From: Kribbella voronezhensis
Lineage (GTDB): Bacteria; Actinomycetota; Actinomycetes; Propionibacteriales; Kribbellaceae
Direction of reading: 5' to 3'
NCBI RefSeq assembly: GCF_004365175.1
Contig: NZ_SOCE01000001.1
Coordinates: 421,154 to 485,153 of the forward strand
DNA length: 64,000 bases
Position numbers and translations under genes: made by a program. The notes beneath the pieces were generated by a model. The model was not told the DNA's origin and searched no databases. It worked only from the letters and a program-made list of their open reading frames with translations. This document shows, one piece after another, positions 26,496 through 42,839 of this stretch (position 1 is its first letter; each line of letters starts with the position of its first letter).

Positions 26496-28747
26496 TCGGC
26501 GGGAGCGACCTCTGCGTCGTCACCCTTGCTGTCACCCTTGGCCGCGTCCTCGTCGAGGACCGGGATCAGCGACAGCTTGCCGCGGTCGTCGATCTCGGCG
26601 ATCTCGACCTGGAGCTTCTGGCCGACGGACAGGATGTCCTCGACGGCCTCCACCCGCTTGCCACCGGCCAGGCCGCGCAGCTTCGAGATGTGCAGCAGAC
26701 CGTCCTTGCCGGGGAGCAGGGAGATGAACGCACCGAAGTTGGTCGTCTTCACGACCGTGCCCAGGTAGCGCTCGCCCTTCTCCGGCATGGTCGGGTTGGC
26801 GATCGCGTTGATCATCGCGCGCGCCGCGTCGGCCGAGGGGCCGTCCGTCGCACCGATGTACACCGTGCCGTCGTCCTCGATGGAGATGTCGGCACCGGTC
26901 TCGTCGGTGATCTGGTTGATCATCTTGCCCTTCGGGCCGATGACCTCGCCGATCTTGTCGACCGGGACCTTCACCGAGATGACCCGCGGCGCGAACTCGC
27001 TCATCTCACCCGGGGCGTCGATGGCCTTGGCCATCACGTCGAGGATGGTCAGGCGGGCTTCCTTGGCCTGGGTCAGCGCGCCGGCCAGGACGTGCGCCGG
27101 GATGCCGTCCAGCTTGGTGTCCAACTGCAGGGCGGTGACGAAGTCCTTCGTCCCGGCGACCTTGAAGTCCATGTCGCCGAACGCGTCCTCGGCGCCCAGG
27201 ATGTCGGTCAGCGCGACGTACTGCGTCTCGCCGTCGACCTCACCGGAGATGAGGCCCATCGCGATACCCGCGACCGGTGCCTTCAGCGGCACACCGGCCG
27301 ACAGCAGCGACAGCGTCGAGGCGCAGACCGAGCCCATCGAGGTGGAGCCGTTGGAGCCGAGCGCCTCGGACACCTGACGCAGCGCGTACGGGAAGTCCTC
27401 CCGCGACGGCAGCACGGGCACCAGGGCCCGCTCGGCCAGCGCGCCGTGACCGATCTCGCGGCGCTTCGGCGAACCGACCCGGCCGGTCTCACCGGTCGAG
27501 TACGGCGGGAAGTTGTAGTTGTGCATGTAGCGCTTGCGCGTCTCCGGGGAGAGCGTGTCGAGCTGCTGCTCCATCCGGAGCATGTTCAGCGTGGTGACAC
27601 CCATGATCTGGGTCTCGCCGCGCTCGAACAGCGCCGAGCCGTGCACCCGCGGGAGCACCTTGACCTGCGCCTTGAGCGGCCGGATGTCGGCCAGGCCGCG
27701 ACCGTCGATGCGGACCTTGTCGGTCAGCACGCGCTTGCGGACCAGCTTCTTGGTGAGCGAGCGGAAGGCTGCGGACAGCTCCTTCTCGCGACCCTCGAAG
27801 TCGGCGGCCAGCTTGTCGACGACAGCGGCCTTGACGGCGTCGGTGGCCTCTTCGCGGTCGTGCTTGCCCGCGATGGTGAGCGCCTGCGACAGCTCCTCGG
27901 TGGCAGCTGCCTCGACAGCGGCGAACGCGTCGTCCTGGTAGTCCGGGAACAGCGGGAACTCACCGGTCGGCTTGGAAGCCTTCGCGGCCAGCTCGGACTG
28001 CGCCTCGACCAGCGTCTTGATGAACGCCTTGGAGGCCTCGAGGCCCTGGGCCACGATCTCCTCGGTCGGCGCCTGCTTGCCGGCGGCAACGGCGTCGAAG
28101 GTGCCCGGGGTGGACTCGGCCTCGACCATCATGATCGCGACGTCACCGGTGTCGGTGACCCGGCCCGCGACCACCATGTCGAAGACGGCGTCCTCGAGCT
28201 CGGTGTGGGTCGGGAACGCGACCCACTGCTGGTCGATCAGGGCGACGCGGGTGGCGCCGATCGGACCGGAGAACGGCAGGCCGGCGATCTGGGTGGACAT
28301 CGACGCGGCGTTGATCGCCAGCACGTCGTACAGCTTGTCCGGGTTGAGCGCCAGGACCGTGATGACGACCTGGATCTCGTTGCGCAGGCCGGACACGAAC
28401 GACGGCCGCAGCGGGCGGTCGATCAGCCGGCAGGTCAGGATGGCCTCCTCGGAAGGACGGCCCTCCCGGCGGAAGAACGAGCCCGGGATCCGGCCGGCGG
28501 CGTACATCCGCTCCTCGACGTCCACCGTCAACGGGAAGAAGTCGAACTGGTCCTTGGGCTTCTTGCTGGCCGTGGTGGCCGACAGCACCATCGTGTCGCC
28601 GTCGAGGTAGGCGGCGGCGGAACCGGCGGCCTGCTGGGCCAGCCGGCCCGTCTCGAAGCGGATGGTACGGGTGCCGAAGCTGCCGTTGTCGATGACTGCT
28701 TCAGCGAACTCTGCGCCCTCCATGGGCGCGTTTGTGGTTCCCGACAC
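26492..28747 (-). CDS. pnp: Polynucleotide phosphorylase
   Basis: A 751-residue phosphorolytic 3'-5' exoribonuclease and RNA-tailing enzyme (in Streptomyces first described as guanosine pentaphosphate synthetase). Two RNase-PH-like halves (first with [20 protein letters not shown], second with [19 protein letters not shown] and [20 protein letters not shown]) are separated by the helical domain. KH ([18 protein letters not shown]) and S1 ([15 protein letters not shown]) domains follow, with an acidic tail. GTG start with GAGGGG 5 nt upstream. It follows rpsO after a strong stem-loop. Confidence 0.98.
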   Translation of the reverse strand: MSGTTNAPMEGAEFAEAVIDNGSFGTRTIRFETGRLAQQAAGSAAAYLDGDTMVLSATTASKKPKDQFDFFPLTVDVEERMYAAGRIPGSFFRREGRPSEEAILTCRLIDRPLRPSFVSGLRNEIQVVITVLALNPDKLYDVLAINAASMSTQIAGLPFSGPIGATRVALIDQQWVAFPTHTELEDAVFDMVVAGRVTDTGDVAIMMVEAESTPGTFDAVAAGKQAPTEEIVAQGLEASKAFIKTLVEAQSELAAKASKPTGEFPLFPDYQDDAFAAVEAAATEELSQALTIAGKHDREEATDAVKAAVVDKLAADFEGREKELSAAFRSLTKKLVRKRVLTDKVRIDGRGLADIRPLKAQVKVLPRVHGSALFERGETQIMGVTTLNMLRMEQQLDTLSPETRKRYMHNYNFPPYSTGETGRVGSPKRREIGHGALAERALVPVLPSREDFPYALRQVSEALGSNGSTSMGSVCASTLSLLSAGVPLKAPVAGIAMGLISGEVDGETQYVALTDILGAEDAFGDMDFKVAGTKDFVTALQLDTKLDGIPAHVLAGALTQAKEARLTILDVMAKAIDAPGEMSEFAPRVISVKVPVDKIGEVIGPKGKMINQITDETGADISIEDDGTVYIGATDGPSADAARAMINAIANPTMPEKGERYLGTVVKTTNFGAFISLLPGKDGLLHISKLRGLAGGKRVEAVEDILSVGQKLQVEIAEIDDRGKLSLIPVLDEDAAKGDSKGDDAEVAPAE

Positions 28748-28924
28748 GGGATACCCCTCTCGTCACTTGAGACGACTGTGAGGCGCGAACTCTCCGGGGG
28801 TGTGCCGGTCTTCGATCGAGGCCCGCGGGGGCAGCTGAGCTGTCCCGAAGGCCACTACCGAGGACCGGTCGTCGGCCCGGCACGCAAATCGCGTCGTCTC
28901 GTTGTCGTTGATTATTCAGTTGTC

Positions 28925-28982
28925 CCACGCCAGGCGTGGATACGCGAGAAGCGGCCACCCCAGAGTACGGTGGCCGCTTCTC
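28925..28982 (-). terminator. Strong stem-loops between rpsO and pnp
   Basis: A perfect 14-bp stem (GAGAAGCGGCCACC at 28946-28959 with its complement at 28969-28982, 9-nt loop) begins 6 bp after the rpsO stop. A second small stem (CCACGCC/GGCGTGG) follows. There is no long U-tract. By analogy with E. coli and Streptomyces rpsO-pnp, this could be a partial terminator or an RNase III processing site controlling pnp. The folding is seen in sequence; the role is inference. Confidence 0.65.
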
Positions 28983-28988
28983 ACGACG

Positions 28989-29261
28989 TCATCGGCGAAG
29001 GCCGAGCCGCTCGATCAGGGACCGGTAGCGGTTGATGTCCTTCTTCGCCAGGTAGTTCAGCAGGCGGCGGCGCTGGCCGACCAGCAGGAGCAGACCACGA
29101 CGGCTGTGGTGGTCGTGCTTGTGCTCCTTCAGGTGCTCGGTCAGGTCCGCGATGCGGTGGGTCAGGAGCGCGACCTGGACCTCGGGGGAACCGGTGTCGC
29201 CCTCGGTCAGGGCGTACTCGCCGATGATCTTCTTCTTCGCCTCAGGATTGGCTGACGACAC
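28989..29261 (-). CDS. rpsO: Ribosomal protein S15
   Basis: The 90-residue primary 16S rRNA-binding protein of the small subunit central domain. The typical sequence is complete ([49 protein letters not shown]). GTG start with GAGAGG upstream. It lies between ribF and pnp as in most actinobacteria. Confidence 0.98.
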   Translation of the reverse strand: MSSANPEAKKKIIGEYALTEGDTGSPEVQVALLTHRIADLTEHLKEHKHDHHSRRGLLLLVGQRRRLLNYLAKKDINRYRSLIERLGLRR

Positions 29262-29345
29262 GTGCGATCCTCTCGATGTCCGTTGCGCGGCGCACCGGGG
29301 CTTGGGTCACCCGGGCACTCTCGATCCGCGGCCGTTCAGACGGCA

Positions 29346-29372
29346 GCGTCCACGGTACCAGTCCGTGGACGC
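29346..29372 (-). terminator. Stem-loop after ribF
   Basis: GCGTCCACGG (29346-29355) and CCGTGGACGC (29363-29372) form a perfect 10-bp stem with a 7-nt loop, 6 bp after the ribF stop codon on the minus strand. There is no U-tract, as is common for GC-rich actinobacterial terminators. Confidence 0.6.
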
Positions 29373-29378
29373 GTCACC

Positions 29379-30341
29379 CTAATTCTGGGTAAGGATCCGG
29401 CGGGCGTTGTCGACATCGAGCTTCATCTGGACCAGCAGGTCGTCGATGGTGTCGAAGCGGATCTGGGTGCCGCGGAGGCGGGCGACGAAGTCCACCGCGA
29501 TCCGCGAGCCGTACAACTCCAGGTCGTCACGGTCGAGCACGTAGGACTCGACCCGGCGGTCGACGCCGTCGAAGGTCGGGTTGCTGCCGACGCTGATGGC
29601 CGCGGGCAACGGTTCGCCGTACCGCGGGGTGCCGGGTGCGGGCTCGATCACGGTCAGCCACCCGGCGTACACGCCGTCCAAGGGGACCGCGGCGCCTGTC
29701 AGGGCAGGGATGTTGGCCGTCGGGTAGCCGAGTTCGCGACCGCGCTTGTCGCCCTCGATCACGGTCCCGGTGACCCGCAGCGGCCGCCCGAGCGCGACGG
29801 CCGCGCCCTCGACGTCACCTTCGGCGATCAGGTTCCGGATGTACGTCGAGGACCACGGCTGGGCGTCGCCCGCGAGGGAAAGACCCTCCACCTCGAAGCC
29901 GGCGGCGGCACCCGCCTCGACCAGGGTGTCGACGTGCCCGGCCGCCCGGTGGCCGAAGCGGAAGTTCTCCCCCACCACGACCGCCTTGGCGCGCAGGGTG
30001 ACGACCAGGACCCGGTCGATGAACTCCTGCGGCGACCACACCGCGGTCTCCTTGTCGAACGGCAGGATCAGTACGGCGTCCGCTCCGGCCGCCCCGAGCA
30101 ACTCGGCCCGCTCGGCCGGCTCGCTGATCGTCGCCGGCGCGTGGCCGGGCCGTAGTACCGCCATCGGGTGCGGGTCGAAGGTCATCGCGACGACCGGCAG
30201 GCCGCCGAGCGCCTCCGCCCGGGCCCGGGCGTGCGCCAGCACCTCCTGGTGACCGCGGTGCACTCCGTCGAAGTTGCCGATGGTGACGACCGAGGGGCCG
30301 AAGTCGGCGTCCACCTCGTCCAAACCGTGCCAGACACGCAT
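29379..30341 (-). CDS. ribF: Bifunctional riboflavin kinase/FAD synthetase
   Basis: A 320-residue enzyme that phosphorylates riboflavin to FMN and adenylates it to FAD. The N-terminal FAD synthetase domain has the nucleotidyltransferase signature GNFDGVHRGHQ and MTFDPHP. The C-terminal kinase domain shows GRELGYPTANI and GVYAGWL. Length and domain order are normal. ATG start. It lies just upstream of rpsO, as expected, but is separated from truB by 7.7 kb of other genes. Confidence 0.97.
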   Translation of the reverse strand: MRVWHGLDEVDADFGPSVVTIGNFDGVHRGHQEVLAHARARAEALGGLPVVAMTFDPHPMAVLRPGHAPATISEPAERAELLGAAGADAVLILPFDKETAVWSPQEFIDRVLVVTLRAKAVVVGENFRFGHRAAGHVDTLVEAGAAAGFEVEGLSLAGDAQPWSSTYIRNLIAEGDVEGAAVALGRPLRVTGTVIEGDKRGRELGYPTANIPALTGAAVPLDGVYAGWLTVIEPAPGTPRYGEPLPAAISVGSNPTFDGVDRRVESYVLDRDDLELYGSRIAVDFVARLRGTQIRFDTIDDLLVQMKLDVDNARRILTQN

Positions 30342-30472
30342 GGCAGCAGGATTCCATGCCGGTCCCGTCCCCCGATCGGCAGGGACCCCGATTGCTGGTT
30401 GGTCACCCCTTGTAATCGTTCGGTGACTCGACCTAAGGTGGCCGCGGCATCTGGTCGACCTTCGGAGGACCC

Positions 30473-31486
30473 GTGAAGATTCACCGCCTCATCGCTGCCT
30501 GCACCGCCGCGGCTCTTCTCGGCACGTTGTCGATCACGGCTCCCGCGACCGCCTTTGCCCCGGCCGCGCAGTACAAGAAGTACGTCGCGCTGGGTGACTC
30601 CTACACATCGGCGCCGTTGGTGCCGCTGCCCGAACTGCTCTCGCTCGGCTGTCTGCGCTCGATCGGGAACTACCCGAAGCAGCTGGCCGCGCGGCTCCAG
30701 GTCACCTCGTTCACCGACGTGAGTTGCGGCGGCGCGGACACCACCAACATGACCCAGCCGCAGAGCACCCCGCTCGGCACCTTCCCACCGCAGTTCAACG
30801 CGCTCACGGCCGACACCGACCTGGTCACCGTGGGGATCGGCGGCAACGACTTCGGCGTCTTCGGCGACATCACCAGCACCTGCCCCGGACTGCGCGCGAG
30901 CGATCCGGCCGGCGCCCCGTGCAAGGCGCACTTCACCGTTGACGGCAAGGACGCCCTGGCCGGCAAGATCGCGCAGACCCAGGTCCGGATCACCGAGGTG
31001 GTCAACGGCATCAAGCAGCGCTCACCGAAGGCGACGATCGTGCTGGTCGGCTATCCGAAGATCGCGCCGGAGAAGGGCACCTGCCCGGACATCCTGCCGT
31101 TCGCCGACGGCGACTACGCCTACCTGTACTCGATCGAGCAGAAGCTCAACCAGGCCGTCGAGAACGCGGCGGCGGCCGGCGGCGCGACGTACGTCGACAC
31201 CTTCGGACCGTCCACCGGTCACGACGCGTGCGCCCCGGAAGGGCAGGCCTGGATCCAGGGCAAGGACATCAACCTGCTCCGCGCCCTGAACTACCACCCC
31301 CGCTTCGAAGGTCAGGCCGGGGTCGCCTCGCTGACCTTCAAGAAGCTGACCGGTGCTCAAGAGACCGTCACCGCCGCCGAGCAGGCGAGGTGGGCCGCCG
31401 AGGCCCGCACGCTCAGCGCGAAGGCTGCGAAGGACCCGGCCGTCAAGGCCGCCATGAACCGCCTACGGACCGGCGCGCAACGCTGA
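30473..31486 (+). CDS. Secreted SGNH-family esterase/lipase
   Basis: A 337-residue exported SGNH hydrolase. Residues 1-28 are a signal peptide (MKIHRLIAACTAAALLGTL). Block I GDSYTS holds the catalytic S43, block III GGND supplies oxyanion Asn, and the block V histidine is likely in NYHPRFEGQ. Cysteines (LGCLRS, VSCGGAD, TCPG, PCKAH, GTCPD, DACAP) suggest several disulfides, as in the Streptomyces rimosus/scabies-type lipases. GTG start after GGAGG. It diverges from ribF and ends in a strong terminator. Confidence 0.92.
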   Translation: MKIHRLIAACTAAALLGTLSITAPATAFAPAAQYKKYVALGDSYTSAPLVPLPELLSLGCLRSIGNYPKQLAARLQVTSFTDVSCGGADTTNMTQPQSTPLGTFPPQFNALTADTDLVTVGIGGNDFGVFGDITSTCPGLRASDPAGAPCKAHFTVDGKDALAGKIAQTQVRITEVVNGIKQRSPKATIVLVGYPKIAPEKGTCPDILPFADGDYAYLYSIEQKLNQAVENAAAAGGATYVDTFGPSTGHDACAPEGQAWIQGKDINLLRALNYHPRFEGQAGVASLTFKKLTGAQETVTAAEQARWAAEARTLSAKAAKDPAVKAAMNRLRTGAQR

Positions 31487-31510
31487 CCCTTTCCAATCCG
31501 TACGGCGGAC

Positions 31511-31553
31511 GCCGGGCCGGCCCCACTTCACGCGTGGACCGGCCCGGTGCCTT
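31511..31553 (+). terminator. Terminator after the SGNH esterase gene
   Basis: GCCGGGCCGG (31511-31520) pairs with CCGGCCCGGT (31539-31548) with one G-U at the end, and an inner TTCACGCGTGGA loop is also partly self-complementary. CUUUU follows at once. It may also act on the convergent sirtuin gene, whose stop lies 9 bp away. Confidence 0.75.
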
Positions 31554-31561
31554 TTGCTGGA

Positions 31562-32443
31562 TCAGACGGCGGCCGTGAGCTCGGTGAGCGCCTGGCCGAG
31601 CGGCAGGTTCACCCGGTGGGTCGCATACGGATCGCCCCGCGTGATCCCCTGGTTGACGATCAGCACTTCCTTGCCGGCTTTGGCGGCGTACCGGACGAAG
31701 CGGAAGCCGGACATCACGGTCAACGACGAGCCGAGAACGAGAACCGCACGCGCCTCGTCGATCAAGGAGTAGCACCGCTCCACTCGCGGCTTCGGGACGT
31801 TCTCCCCGAAGAACACCACGTCCGGCTTGAGCAGAGCCGACCCGCAGCTCTTGCACGGCACCAGCCGGAATCCACCGACGACATCCTCGGGCAGCTCGAC
31901 GTCACCATCGGGGTTGATCCGCGTCGCCACGCCCTCGAAGGCCGGATTGGCTTCGCGGAGACGGCGATCCAGCTCCTCGCGCGGCGTCGTACGGCGGCAG
32001 TCCAGGCAGATCACGCGGTCGAGATTCCCGTGCAGCTCGATCACGTCCCGCGCCCCGGCCGCCTGGTGCAACCCGTCGACGTTCTGCGTGATGACGCCGG
32101 TCAGGAACCCACGCGCCTGCAGTACTGCGACCGCCCGGTGCCCGTCGTTGGGCGCGGCGCGCGCGATCGTCCGCCAGCCGAGGTGGCTGCGAGCCCAGTA
32201 GCGCTGCCGGCCCGTCTCGCTGCCGACGAAATCGGCGTACGTCATCGGGGTGTGGGTGCGCAGGCTGCCGCTCGCGCCGCGGTAGTCCGGGATTCCTGAC
32301 TCGGTGGAGATCCCGGCGCCGCTCAGCACGACCACTCCCCCGTCGGCCACGACCTCGGCGACCGGCGCCACATCCGCGATTCCCGGGGCAAGCGACAGCA
32401 CGTCAGGACCGGGAGTCCAACTCAAGGTGGGGCGAGAACGCAC
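31562..32443 (-). CDS. Sirtuin-type NAD-dependent protein deacylase
   Basis: A 293-residue SIR2-family enzyme that removes acyl groups from lysines using NAD+. Visible are the NAD-binding GAGISTESGIPDYRG (from residue 42), TQNVDGLHQAAG, catalytic H138 in ELHGN, the zinc cysteines CLDC (146/149) and CKSC, and GSSLTV near the end. I placed the GTG start so that the protein begins MRSRPTLSWTPGPDV. The ribosome-binding site is poor, so the start is uncertain by a few codons. It lies just downstream of the acyl-CoA carboxylase gene on the same strand, 57 bp away, possibly co-transcribed. Confidence 0.92.
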   Translation of the reverse strand: MRSRPTLSWTPGPDVLSLAPGIADVAPVAEVVADGGVVVLSGAGISTESGIPDYRGASGSLRTHTPMTYADFVGSETGRQRYWARSHLGWRTIARAAPNDGHRAVAVLQARGFLTGVITQNVDGLHQAAGARDVIELHGNLDRVICLDCRRTTPREELDRRLREANPAFEGVATRINPDGDVELPEDVVGGFRLVPCKSCGSALLKPDVVFFGENVPKPRVERCYSLIDEARAVLVLGSSLTVMSGFRFVRYAAKAGKEVLIVNQGITRGDPYATHRVNLPLGQALTELTAAV

Positions 32444-32499
32444 CCACCAAGAGTAGCCAGCAACCCCAGGCACGCCTCGGAAAGGGCGAGGCGACCTGG

Positions 32500-37986
<5,487 letters not shown>

Positions 37987-38067
37987 CGGGCGGCACTCCT
38001 GTCGTTGGACTCCAGCTGTCACCGCACACATTCCCAGGCAGCCGGGGCTACCGTCGAGTCGGGTTGA

Positions 38068-38988
38068 TCAGCTCACGAAGACTGCGGTGGGTTTGGCGAG
38101 CGGTCCGTGCGGCTCGTAGAGCGCCAGGAACTGGCCCGTCGGATCGAACATGGCGGTCTGTCCCGCCGCCAGTTTCAGGCCGGGAAGCGGCCGGCCGGTA
38201 CGAATAGCGGCCGCCTGCTCCGCGTCGGCGTCGTACCGCGGGAAGGTGTCCGCCGCGACCTCGGCGATCGGCAGATAGCTGAACGACTCGGCCAGCTCTT
38301 CCAACGTGTGCGCGGCAGCCATCCCGAAGGAGCCGACCCGCGTCCGCCGGAGCATCGTCAGATGGCCCCCGACGCCGAGTTCGGTGCCCAGGTCGCGGGC
38401 CAGCGCGCGGATGTAGGTGCCGCTGGAGCAGTCGACCGAGATGTCCACCTCGATCCCGGCAGGGCCGGGCCGTACGTCGAGGACCTCGTACCGGCTGACG
38501 GTGACGGAACGGGCCTTGAGCGCGACCTCTTCGCCGGCCCGGACCCGCTCGTAGGCGCGCTTGCCGTCGACCTTGATCGCGGAGACCTTGGACGGCACCT
38601 GCGAGATCTCACCGCGGAACCCGGCGACGGCCGCCTCGATCCCTTCGACGGTCACCTCGGCGAGCGCCTCCGCCGAAGCGGTGGTGACGATCTCGCCCTC
38701 GCGGTCGTCGGTACTGGTCGAGGCGCCGAGCAGGATCGTCGCGTCGTACGACTTGTCGGCCAGTTGCAGATGGCCGAGCAGCCTGGTGGCGCGGTTGAGC
38801 CCGACCACCAGGACCCCGGTGGCCATCGGGTCGAGGGTGCCGGCATGGCCGACCTTGCGGGTGCCGGCCAGCTTGCGGATCCTGGCCACCACCGTGTGCG
38901 AGGTCAGCCCGGCCGGCTTGTCCACCACAACGATGCCGTCGGCAACGATCATGGCTGCGGCGAGCGGGTCACTCGTCGTCGGAATCAT
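38068..38988 (-). CDS. truB: tRNA pseudouridine-55 synthase
   Basis: A 306-residue enzyme that makes pseudouridine 55 in the T-loop of tRNAs. The catalytic motif HAGTLDPMATGVL places the nucleophilic aspartate at residue 53. GIVVVDKPAGLTSH and CSSGTYIRALARDLG are also typical. The ATG chosen overlaps rbfA by 20 bp and has GAGG upstream. A second ATG 36 nt later lacks a ribosome-binding site. Part of the nusA-infB-rbfA-truB operon. Confidence 0.96.
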   Translation of the reverse strand: MIPTTSDPLAAAMIVADGIVVVDKPAGLTSHTVVARIRKLAGTRKVGHAGTLDPMATGVLVVGLNRATRLLGHLQLADKSYDATILLGASTSTDDREGEIVTTASAEALAEVTVEGIEAAVAGFRGEISQVPSKVSAIKVDGKRAYERVRAGEEVALKARSVTVSRYEVLDVRPGPAGIEVDISVDCSSGTYIRALARDLGTELGVGGHLTMLRRTRVGSFGMAAAHTLEELAESFSYLPIAEVAADTFPRYDADAEQAAAIRTGRPLPGLKLAAGQTAMFDPTGQFLALYEPHGPLAKPTAVFVS

Positions 38989-39406
38989 CGTCCTCGCGGT
39001 GCTTGTAGGGGTCGGCGTCGCCGGCCGGCTTGGCCCCGGCGGCGGCCTTGGCCACCTCGGCGTCGGCCTGGCGGGCCTTCTCCAGCAGCTCCTCGATCTG
39101 GCCGGCCGTCTCCGGGATCGCGTCCAGGTAGAACGCCAGACTCGGCGCGCGCCGCAGCCCCAGCGCCTTGCTGACCTCGCTGCGGATCAGGCCGCGGGCC
39201 GACTCCAGGGCCGCCGCGGTCGACGCGCGCTCCTGCTCACCGCCGTACACGGTGTAGAAGACGCTCGCCTCACTCAGGTCTCCGGTCAGCTTCGCGTCCG
39301 TCACCGTGACGAAGCCCAGGCGGGGATCCTTCACACGGCGCTCGAGCAGTTCGGCCACCAGAACCTGGATCCGGTCGGCCAGTTGCTTAGCCCTTGCTTC
39401 ACCCAT
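38969..39406 (-). CDS. rbfA: Ribosome-binding factor A
   Basis: A 145-residue KH-like factor for late maturation of the 30S subunit. It starts ARAKQLADRIQVLVAELLER and contains DPRLGFVTVTDAKLTGDLS and RRAPSLAFYLD. The C-terminal tail is acidic (REDDDSDDE), common in actinobacteria. GAAGGAG precedes the ATG. It overlaps truB. Confidence 0.96.
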   Translation of the reverse strand: MGEARAKQLADRIQVLVAELLERRVKDPRLGFVTVTDAKLTGDLSEASVFYTVYGGEQERASTAAALESARGLIRSEVSKALGLRRAPSLAFYLDAIPETAGQIEELLEKARQADAEVAKAAAGAKPAGDADPYKHREDDDSDDE

Positions 39407-39436
39407 CAGGGCTCACTCCTTCATTCAGACATGAAC

Positions 39437-39476
39437 AACGTCCGGAGCGGCGGCTTCCACCGCCACTCCGGACGTT
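39437..39476 (-). terminator. Stem-loop between infB and rbfA
   Basis: AACGTCCGGAG (39437-39447) and CTCCGGACGTT (39466-39476) form an 11-bp stem with an inner CGGCGG/CCGCC pairing, 11 bp after the infB stop. No U-tract. It may be a partial terminator or mRNA stabiliser inside the operon. Confidence 0.6.
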
Positions 39477-39487
39477 ACTAGAGGCAG

Positions 39488-42400
39488 TTAGCTCCGCGGC
39501 TTCTCGCGCAGCTCGAACGCCTCGACGACATCGCCGATCCTGATGTCGTTGTAGTTCTGCACGGTCAGACCACACTCGAAGCCCTCGCGGACCTCGGACG
39601 CGTCGTCCTTGAACCGCTTGAGCGACGACAGGTCGCCGTTGTCCACGATCACCGCGCCGTCGCGGATCAACCGGATCTTGGCGTTGCGGCGGATGACCCC
39701 GGTGGTCACCCAGCAACCGGCGATGTTTCCGACCTTCGACGAGCGGAAGATCTCCCGGATCTCCGCCTGGCCCAGCGAGACTTCCTCGTAGACCGGCTTG
39801 AGCATGCCCTTCAGGGCCGCCTCGATGTCGTCGATCGCCTGGTAGATGACCGAGTAGTACCGGACATCCACGCCCTCGCGCTCGGCCAGGTCACCGGCCT
39901 TGCCGGCCGGCCGAACGTTGAAGCCGATGATGACGGCGTCGGAGGCGATGGCCAGGTTGACGTCGTTCTCGTTGATGGCACCGACACCACGGTCGATCAC
40001 CCGCAGGTTGACCTCGTCGCTGACCTCGATCCGGACCAGCGCGTCTTCCAGCGCCTCGACCGAACCGGAGCCGTCGCCCTTGAGGATGAGCAGCAGTTCC
40101 TGGCTCTGCCCCTTCTCCATGGAGGCCATGAAGTCCTCGAGCGTACGACGTGCGCGCCGCTTCGCGTTGGCCGCGGCACGAGCCCGGGCTTCCCGCTTCT
40201 CGGCGATCTGGCGAGCCATCCGGTCGTCGTCGACGACCAGGAACTTGTCGCCCGCTCCTGGTACCGCGGTCAGACCGAGTACCAGCACCGGACGCGACGG
40301 CAGCGCCTCCTGCAGCGAGTTGCCGTGCTCGTCGAGCATCGCCCGGACCCGCCCGTACGCCGGACCGGCCACCATCGAGTCGCCGACCTTCAGCGTTCCG
40401 CGCTGCACCAGCACGGTCGCCACCGGTCCACGGCCCTTGTCCAGGTGCGCCTCGATCGCGAGACCCTGGGCCGGCATGTCCGGGTTGGCCCGGAGATCCA
40501 GCGCCGCGTCCGCGGTCAGGATGACGCCCTCGAGCAGGCCGTCGATGTTGATCCGCGACTTCGCCGAGACGTCGACGAACATCGTGTCGCCGCCGTACTC
40601 CTCGGGCACCAGGCCGTACTCGGTGAGCTGACCGCGGACCTTGGTCGGGTCCGCCGCCGGGACGTCGATCTTGTTCACCGCGACCACGATCGGGACGTTC
40701 GCGGCCCGGGCGTGGTTCAGTGCCTCGATCGTCTGCGGCATCACGCCGTCGTCGGCCGCGACCACCAGGATGACGATGTCGGTGGCCTGCGCACCACGGG
40801 CACGCATGGCGGTGAACGCCTCGTGACCGGGGGTGTCGACGAAGGTGATGGCGCGTTCCTGGCCGTCGACCTCGGTCGTCACCTGGTACGCACCGATGTG
40901 CTGGGTGATGCCACCGGCCTCGCCGGCCACGACGTTCGCGTGCCGGATCGCGTCCAGCAGCTTCGTCTTACCGTGGTCGACGTGACCCATCACGGTCACC
41001 ACCGGCGGCCGGGCCGCCAGCTCGCCCTCGCCACCCTCGTCGGTGCCGAAGTCGATGTCGAAGGACTCCAGCAGCTCGCGGTCCTCGTCTTCCGGCGAGA
41101 CGACCTGAACGTCGTAGTTCAGCTCGGTGCCGAGCAGTTCGAGGGTCTCCTCGTTGACCGACTGGGTCGCGGTCACCATCTCGCCCAGGTGGAACAGCAC
41201 CTGGACCAGCGATGCCGGGTCGACGCCGACCTTCTCGGCGAAGTCCGTCAGCGAGGCGCCACGGGCCAGCTTCACGACCTCGCCGTCACCGTGCTTGACG
41301 CGCACGCCGCCGACGGCCGGAGCCTGCATGTTGTCGAATTCCTGGCGCTTGGCGCGCTTGGACTTGCGACCACGACGGGCCGGACCACCCGGACGCCCGA
41401 AGGCACCCTGCGTTCCGCCCCGGCCCCGGTTGCCCGGGCCCGGACGACCGCCACCGCCACCACCGGGCGGGCCGCTGGGGCCACCACCCGGACGGAAGCC
41501 GCCGCCACCGCCGCCGCCACCCGGACGCGCACCCGCGCCGGGACCGCCGGAACCGCCGCCGGGACGGCCACGGCCGCCACCCCCGGCACCCGCGCCACCG
41601 CCGCCGCCCGGACCGGACGGACGACCGGTGAACGTGCCGGCCGAGGACTTCGGCATCATCGCCGGGTTCGGACGCGGTGCGCCCGGCACTCCGCCGGACG
41701 GACGCGGCCGGTCGGTGCCACCGGTACGGGCCTGGGCAGGCCGCGGCGGCATACCCGCCGGCGTTCCACCCGGGGCCGGTGCCGCCGGAGCGCCACCACC
41801 CGGACCAGGACGGGCGCCACCGCGCTGCATGCCCTGGGTCGAGCTGAAGGGGTTGTTGCCCGGACGCGGAGCGCCCGGACGGCCGCCCTGGCCGCCGTCA
41901 CGCCCACCCGGAGCACCCGGACGGGGCGATCCACCCGGACGCGGCGCACCCGGACGAGGGGCGTTGCCACCCGGCCGAGGAGCGTTGCCCGGTACACCGG
42001 GACGCGGCGCGGGCCGGGCCGGAGCATCGGCCGACCGCGGCGCGGCCGGAGCCGGGCTCGGTGCGGCCGGAGCCTGTGCTGCCGGGGCCTGCGTCGCGGG
42101 CGCATCGGCCGGAGCCGGTGCCGCCTTGGCGGCGGGCGCCTCGAACGCGGGCTGCGCGGGCGAGGACGGAGCCTCGACCGCAGGGGCCTCGGCGGCCGGG
42201 GCCGGCGTGGCCTCGACGCGCGGACCTGGCTTGGGGCCAGGACGCGGACCCGGACGAGCCGGCGACGGCGCGGACGTTCCCGCTGCCGGCGCGGCCTTCT
42301 CGGTCACCGTCGGCTCGGCGGCGACCGGAGCCGCCTGGGCGGCCGGCGCGGTGCGCTCGGTCTCCACAGCCGGGGCCGGAGTCGCCGCGGCCACCTCGGG

Positions 42401-42652
42401 TGCGTTGTCCGCCGGCGTGACCGGCGCTGTTGCCTGCGCGGTCGCAGGCGAAGTACTTGCGGCGGCCTTCTTGGCCGCGCGCTTCTTCGGCGGGTTCTTC
42501 TCGAACTCCTCCGCCAACCGTCGTACGACGGGTGCCTCGATCGTCGAGGACGCCGATCGGACGAACTCTCCCATGTCGTTCAGCCTGGTCAGAACGACCT
42601 TGCTGGTAACTCCGAGCTCTTTCGCGAGCTCGTAGACCCGGACCTTTGCCAC
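39488..42652 (-). CDS. infB: Translation initiation factor IF-2
   Basis: A 1054-residue GTPase that brings initiator tRNA to the 30S subunit. Residues 1-50 form the IF2-N module ([19 protein letters not shown]). About 400 residues of Ala/Pro/Gly/Arg-rich linker follow, including long glycine runs. G1 [12 protein letters not shown] begins at about residue 555, then DTPGHEAF and NKID, and the C-terminal tRNA-binding domains. The long linker is typical of high-GC actinobacteria. GTG start with GAGGGAGA. Confidence 0.97.
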   Translation of the reverse strand: MAKVRVYELAKELGVTSKVVLTRLNDMGEFVRSASSTIEAPVVRRLAEEFEKNPPKKRAAKKAAASTSPATAQATAPVTPADNAPEVAAATPAPAVETERTAPAAQAAPVAAEPTVTEKAAPAAGTSAPSPARPGPRPGPKPGPRVEATPAPAAEAPAVEAPSSPAQPAFEAPAAKAAPAPADAPATQAPAAQAPAAPSPAPAAPRSADAPARPAPRPGVPGNAPRPGGNAPRPGAPRPGGSPRPGAPGGRDGGQGGRPGAPRPGNNPFSSTQGMQRGGARPGPGGGAPAAPAPGGTPAGMPPRPAQARTGGTDRPRPSGGVPGAPRPNPAMMPKSSAGTFTGRPSGPGGGGGAGAGGGGRGRPGGGSGGPGAGARPGGGGGGGGFRPGGGPSGPPGGGGGGRPGPGNRGRGGTQGAFGRPGGPARRGRKSKRAKRQEFDNMQAPAVGGVRVKHGDGEVVKLARGASLTDFAEKVGVDPASLVQVLFHLGEMVTATQSVNEETLELLGTELNYDVQVVSPEDEDRELLESFDIDFGTDEGGEGELAARPPVVTVMGHVDHGKTKLLDAIRHANVVAGEAGGITQHIGAYQVTTEVDGQERAITFVDTPGHEAFTAMRARGAQATDIVILVVAADDGVMPQTIEALNHARAANVPIVVAVNKIDVPAADPTKVRGQLTEYGLVPEEYGGDTMFVDVSAKSRINIDGLLEGVILTADAALDLRANPDMPAQGLAIEAHLDKGRGPVATVLVQRGTLKVGDSMVAGPAYGRVRAMLDEHGNSLQEALPSRPVLVLGLTAVPGAGDKFLVVDDDRMARQIAEKREARARAAANAKRRARRTLEDFMASMEKGQSQELLLILKGDGSGSVEALEDALVRIEVSDEVNLRVIDRGVGAINENDVNLAIASDAVIIGFNVRPAGKAGDLAEREGVDVRYYSVIYQAIDDIEAALKGMLKPVYEEVSLGQAEIREIFRSSKVGNIAGCWVTTGVIRRNAKIRLIRDGAVIVDNGDLSSLKRFKDDASEVREGFECGLTVQNYNDIRIGDVVEAFELREKPRS

Positions 42653-42839
42653 TACTCTCCCTCTGGTCCGAGCCTGGGGCGCGGACCGTTAATCGACGTA
42701 CATGCTCATCGCATTGCACTCATCGCTGTGTATCCATCACTTTTGGACACTCATCGAGTAGTCATGAGTCGATGACCCGCCTTCATGTCGTCGCGACGGT
42801 TGTCGCGGGCGGCCCTGGTGACCGCACTTTGTCCTGCTG

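Noticed and set aside
25266..26768. Long plus-strand open frame antisense to the M16 and pnp genes (500 codons)
   Set aside because: The opposite strand codes for unmistakable conserved proteins. High GC makes long antisense frames common; the composition is Arg/Asp/His-rich and without motifs.
40325..42775. Very long plus-strand open frames opposite infB
   Set aside because: Mirror image of the Gly/Pro/Ala-rich IF-2 linker. Low complexity, no domain.
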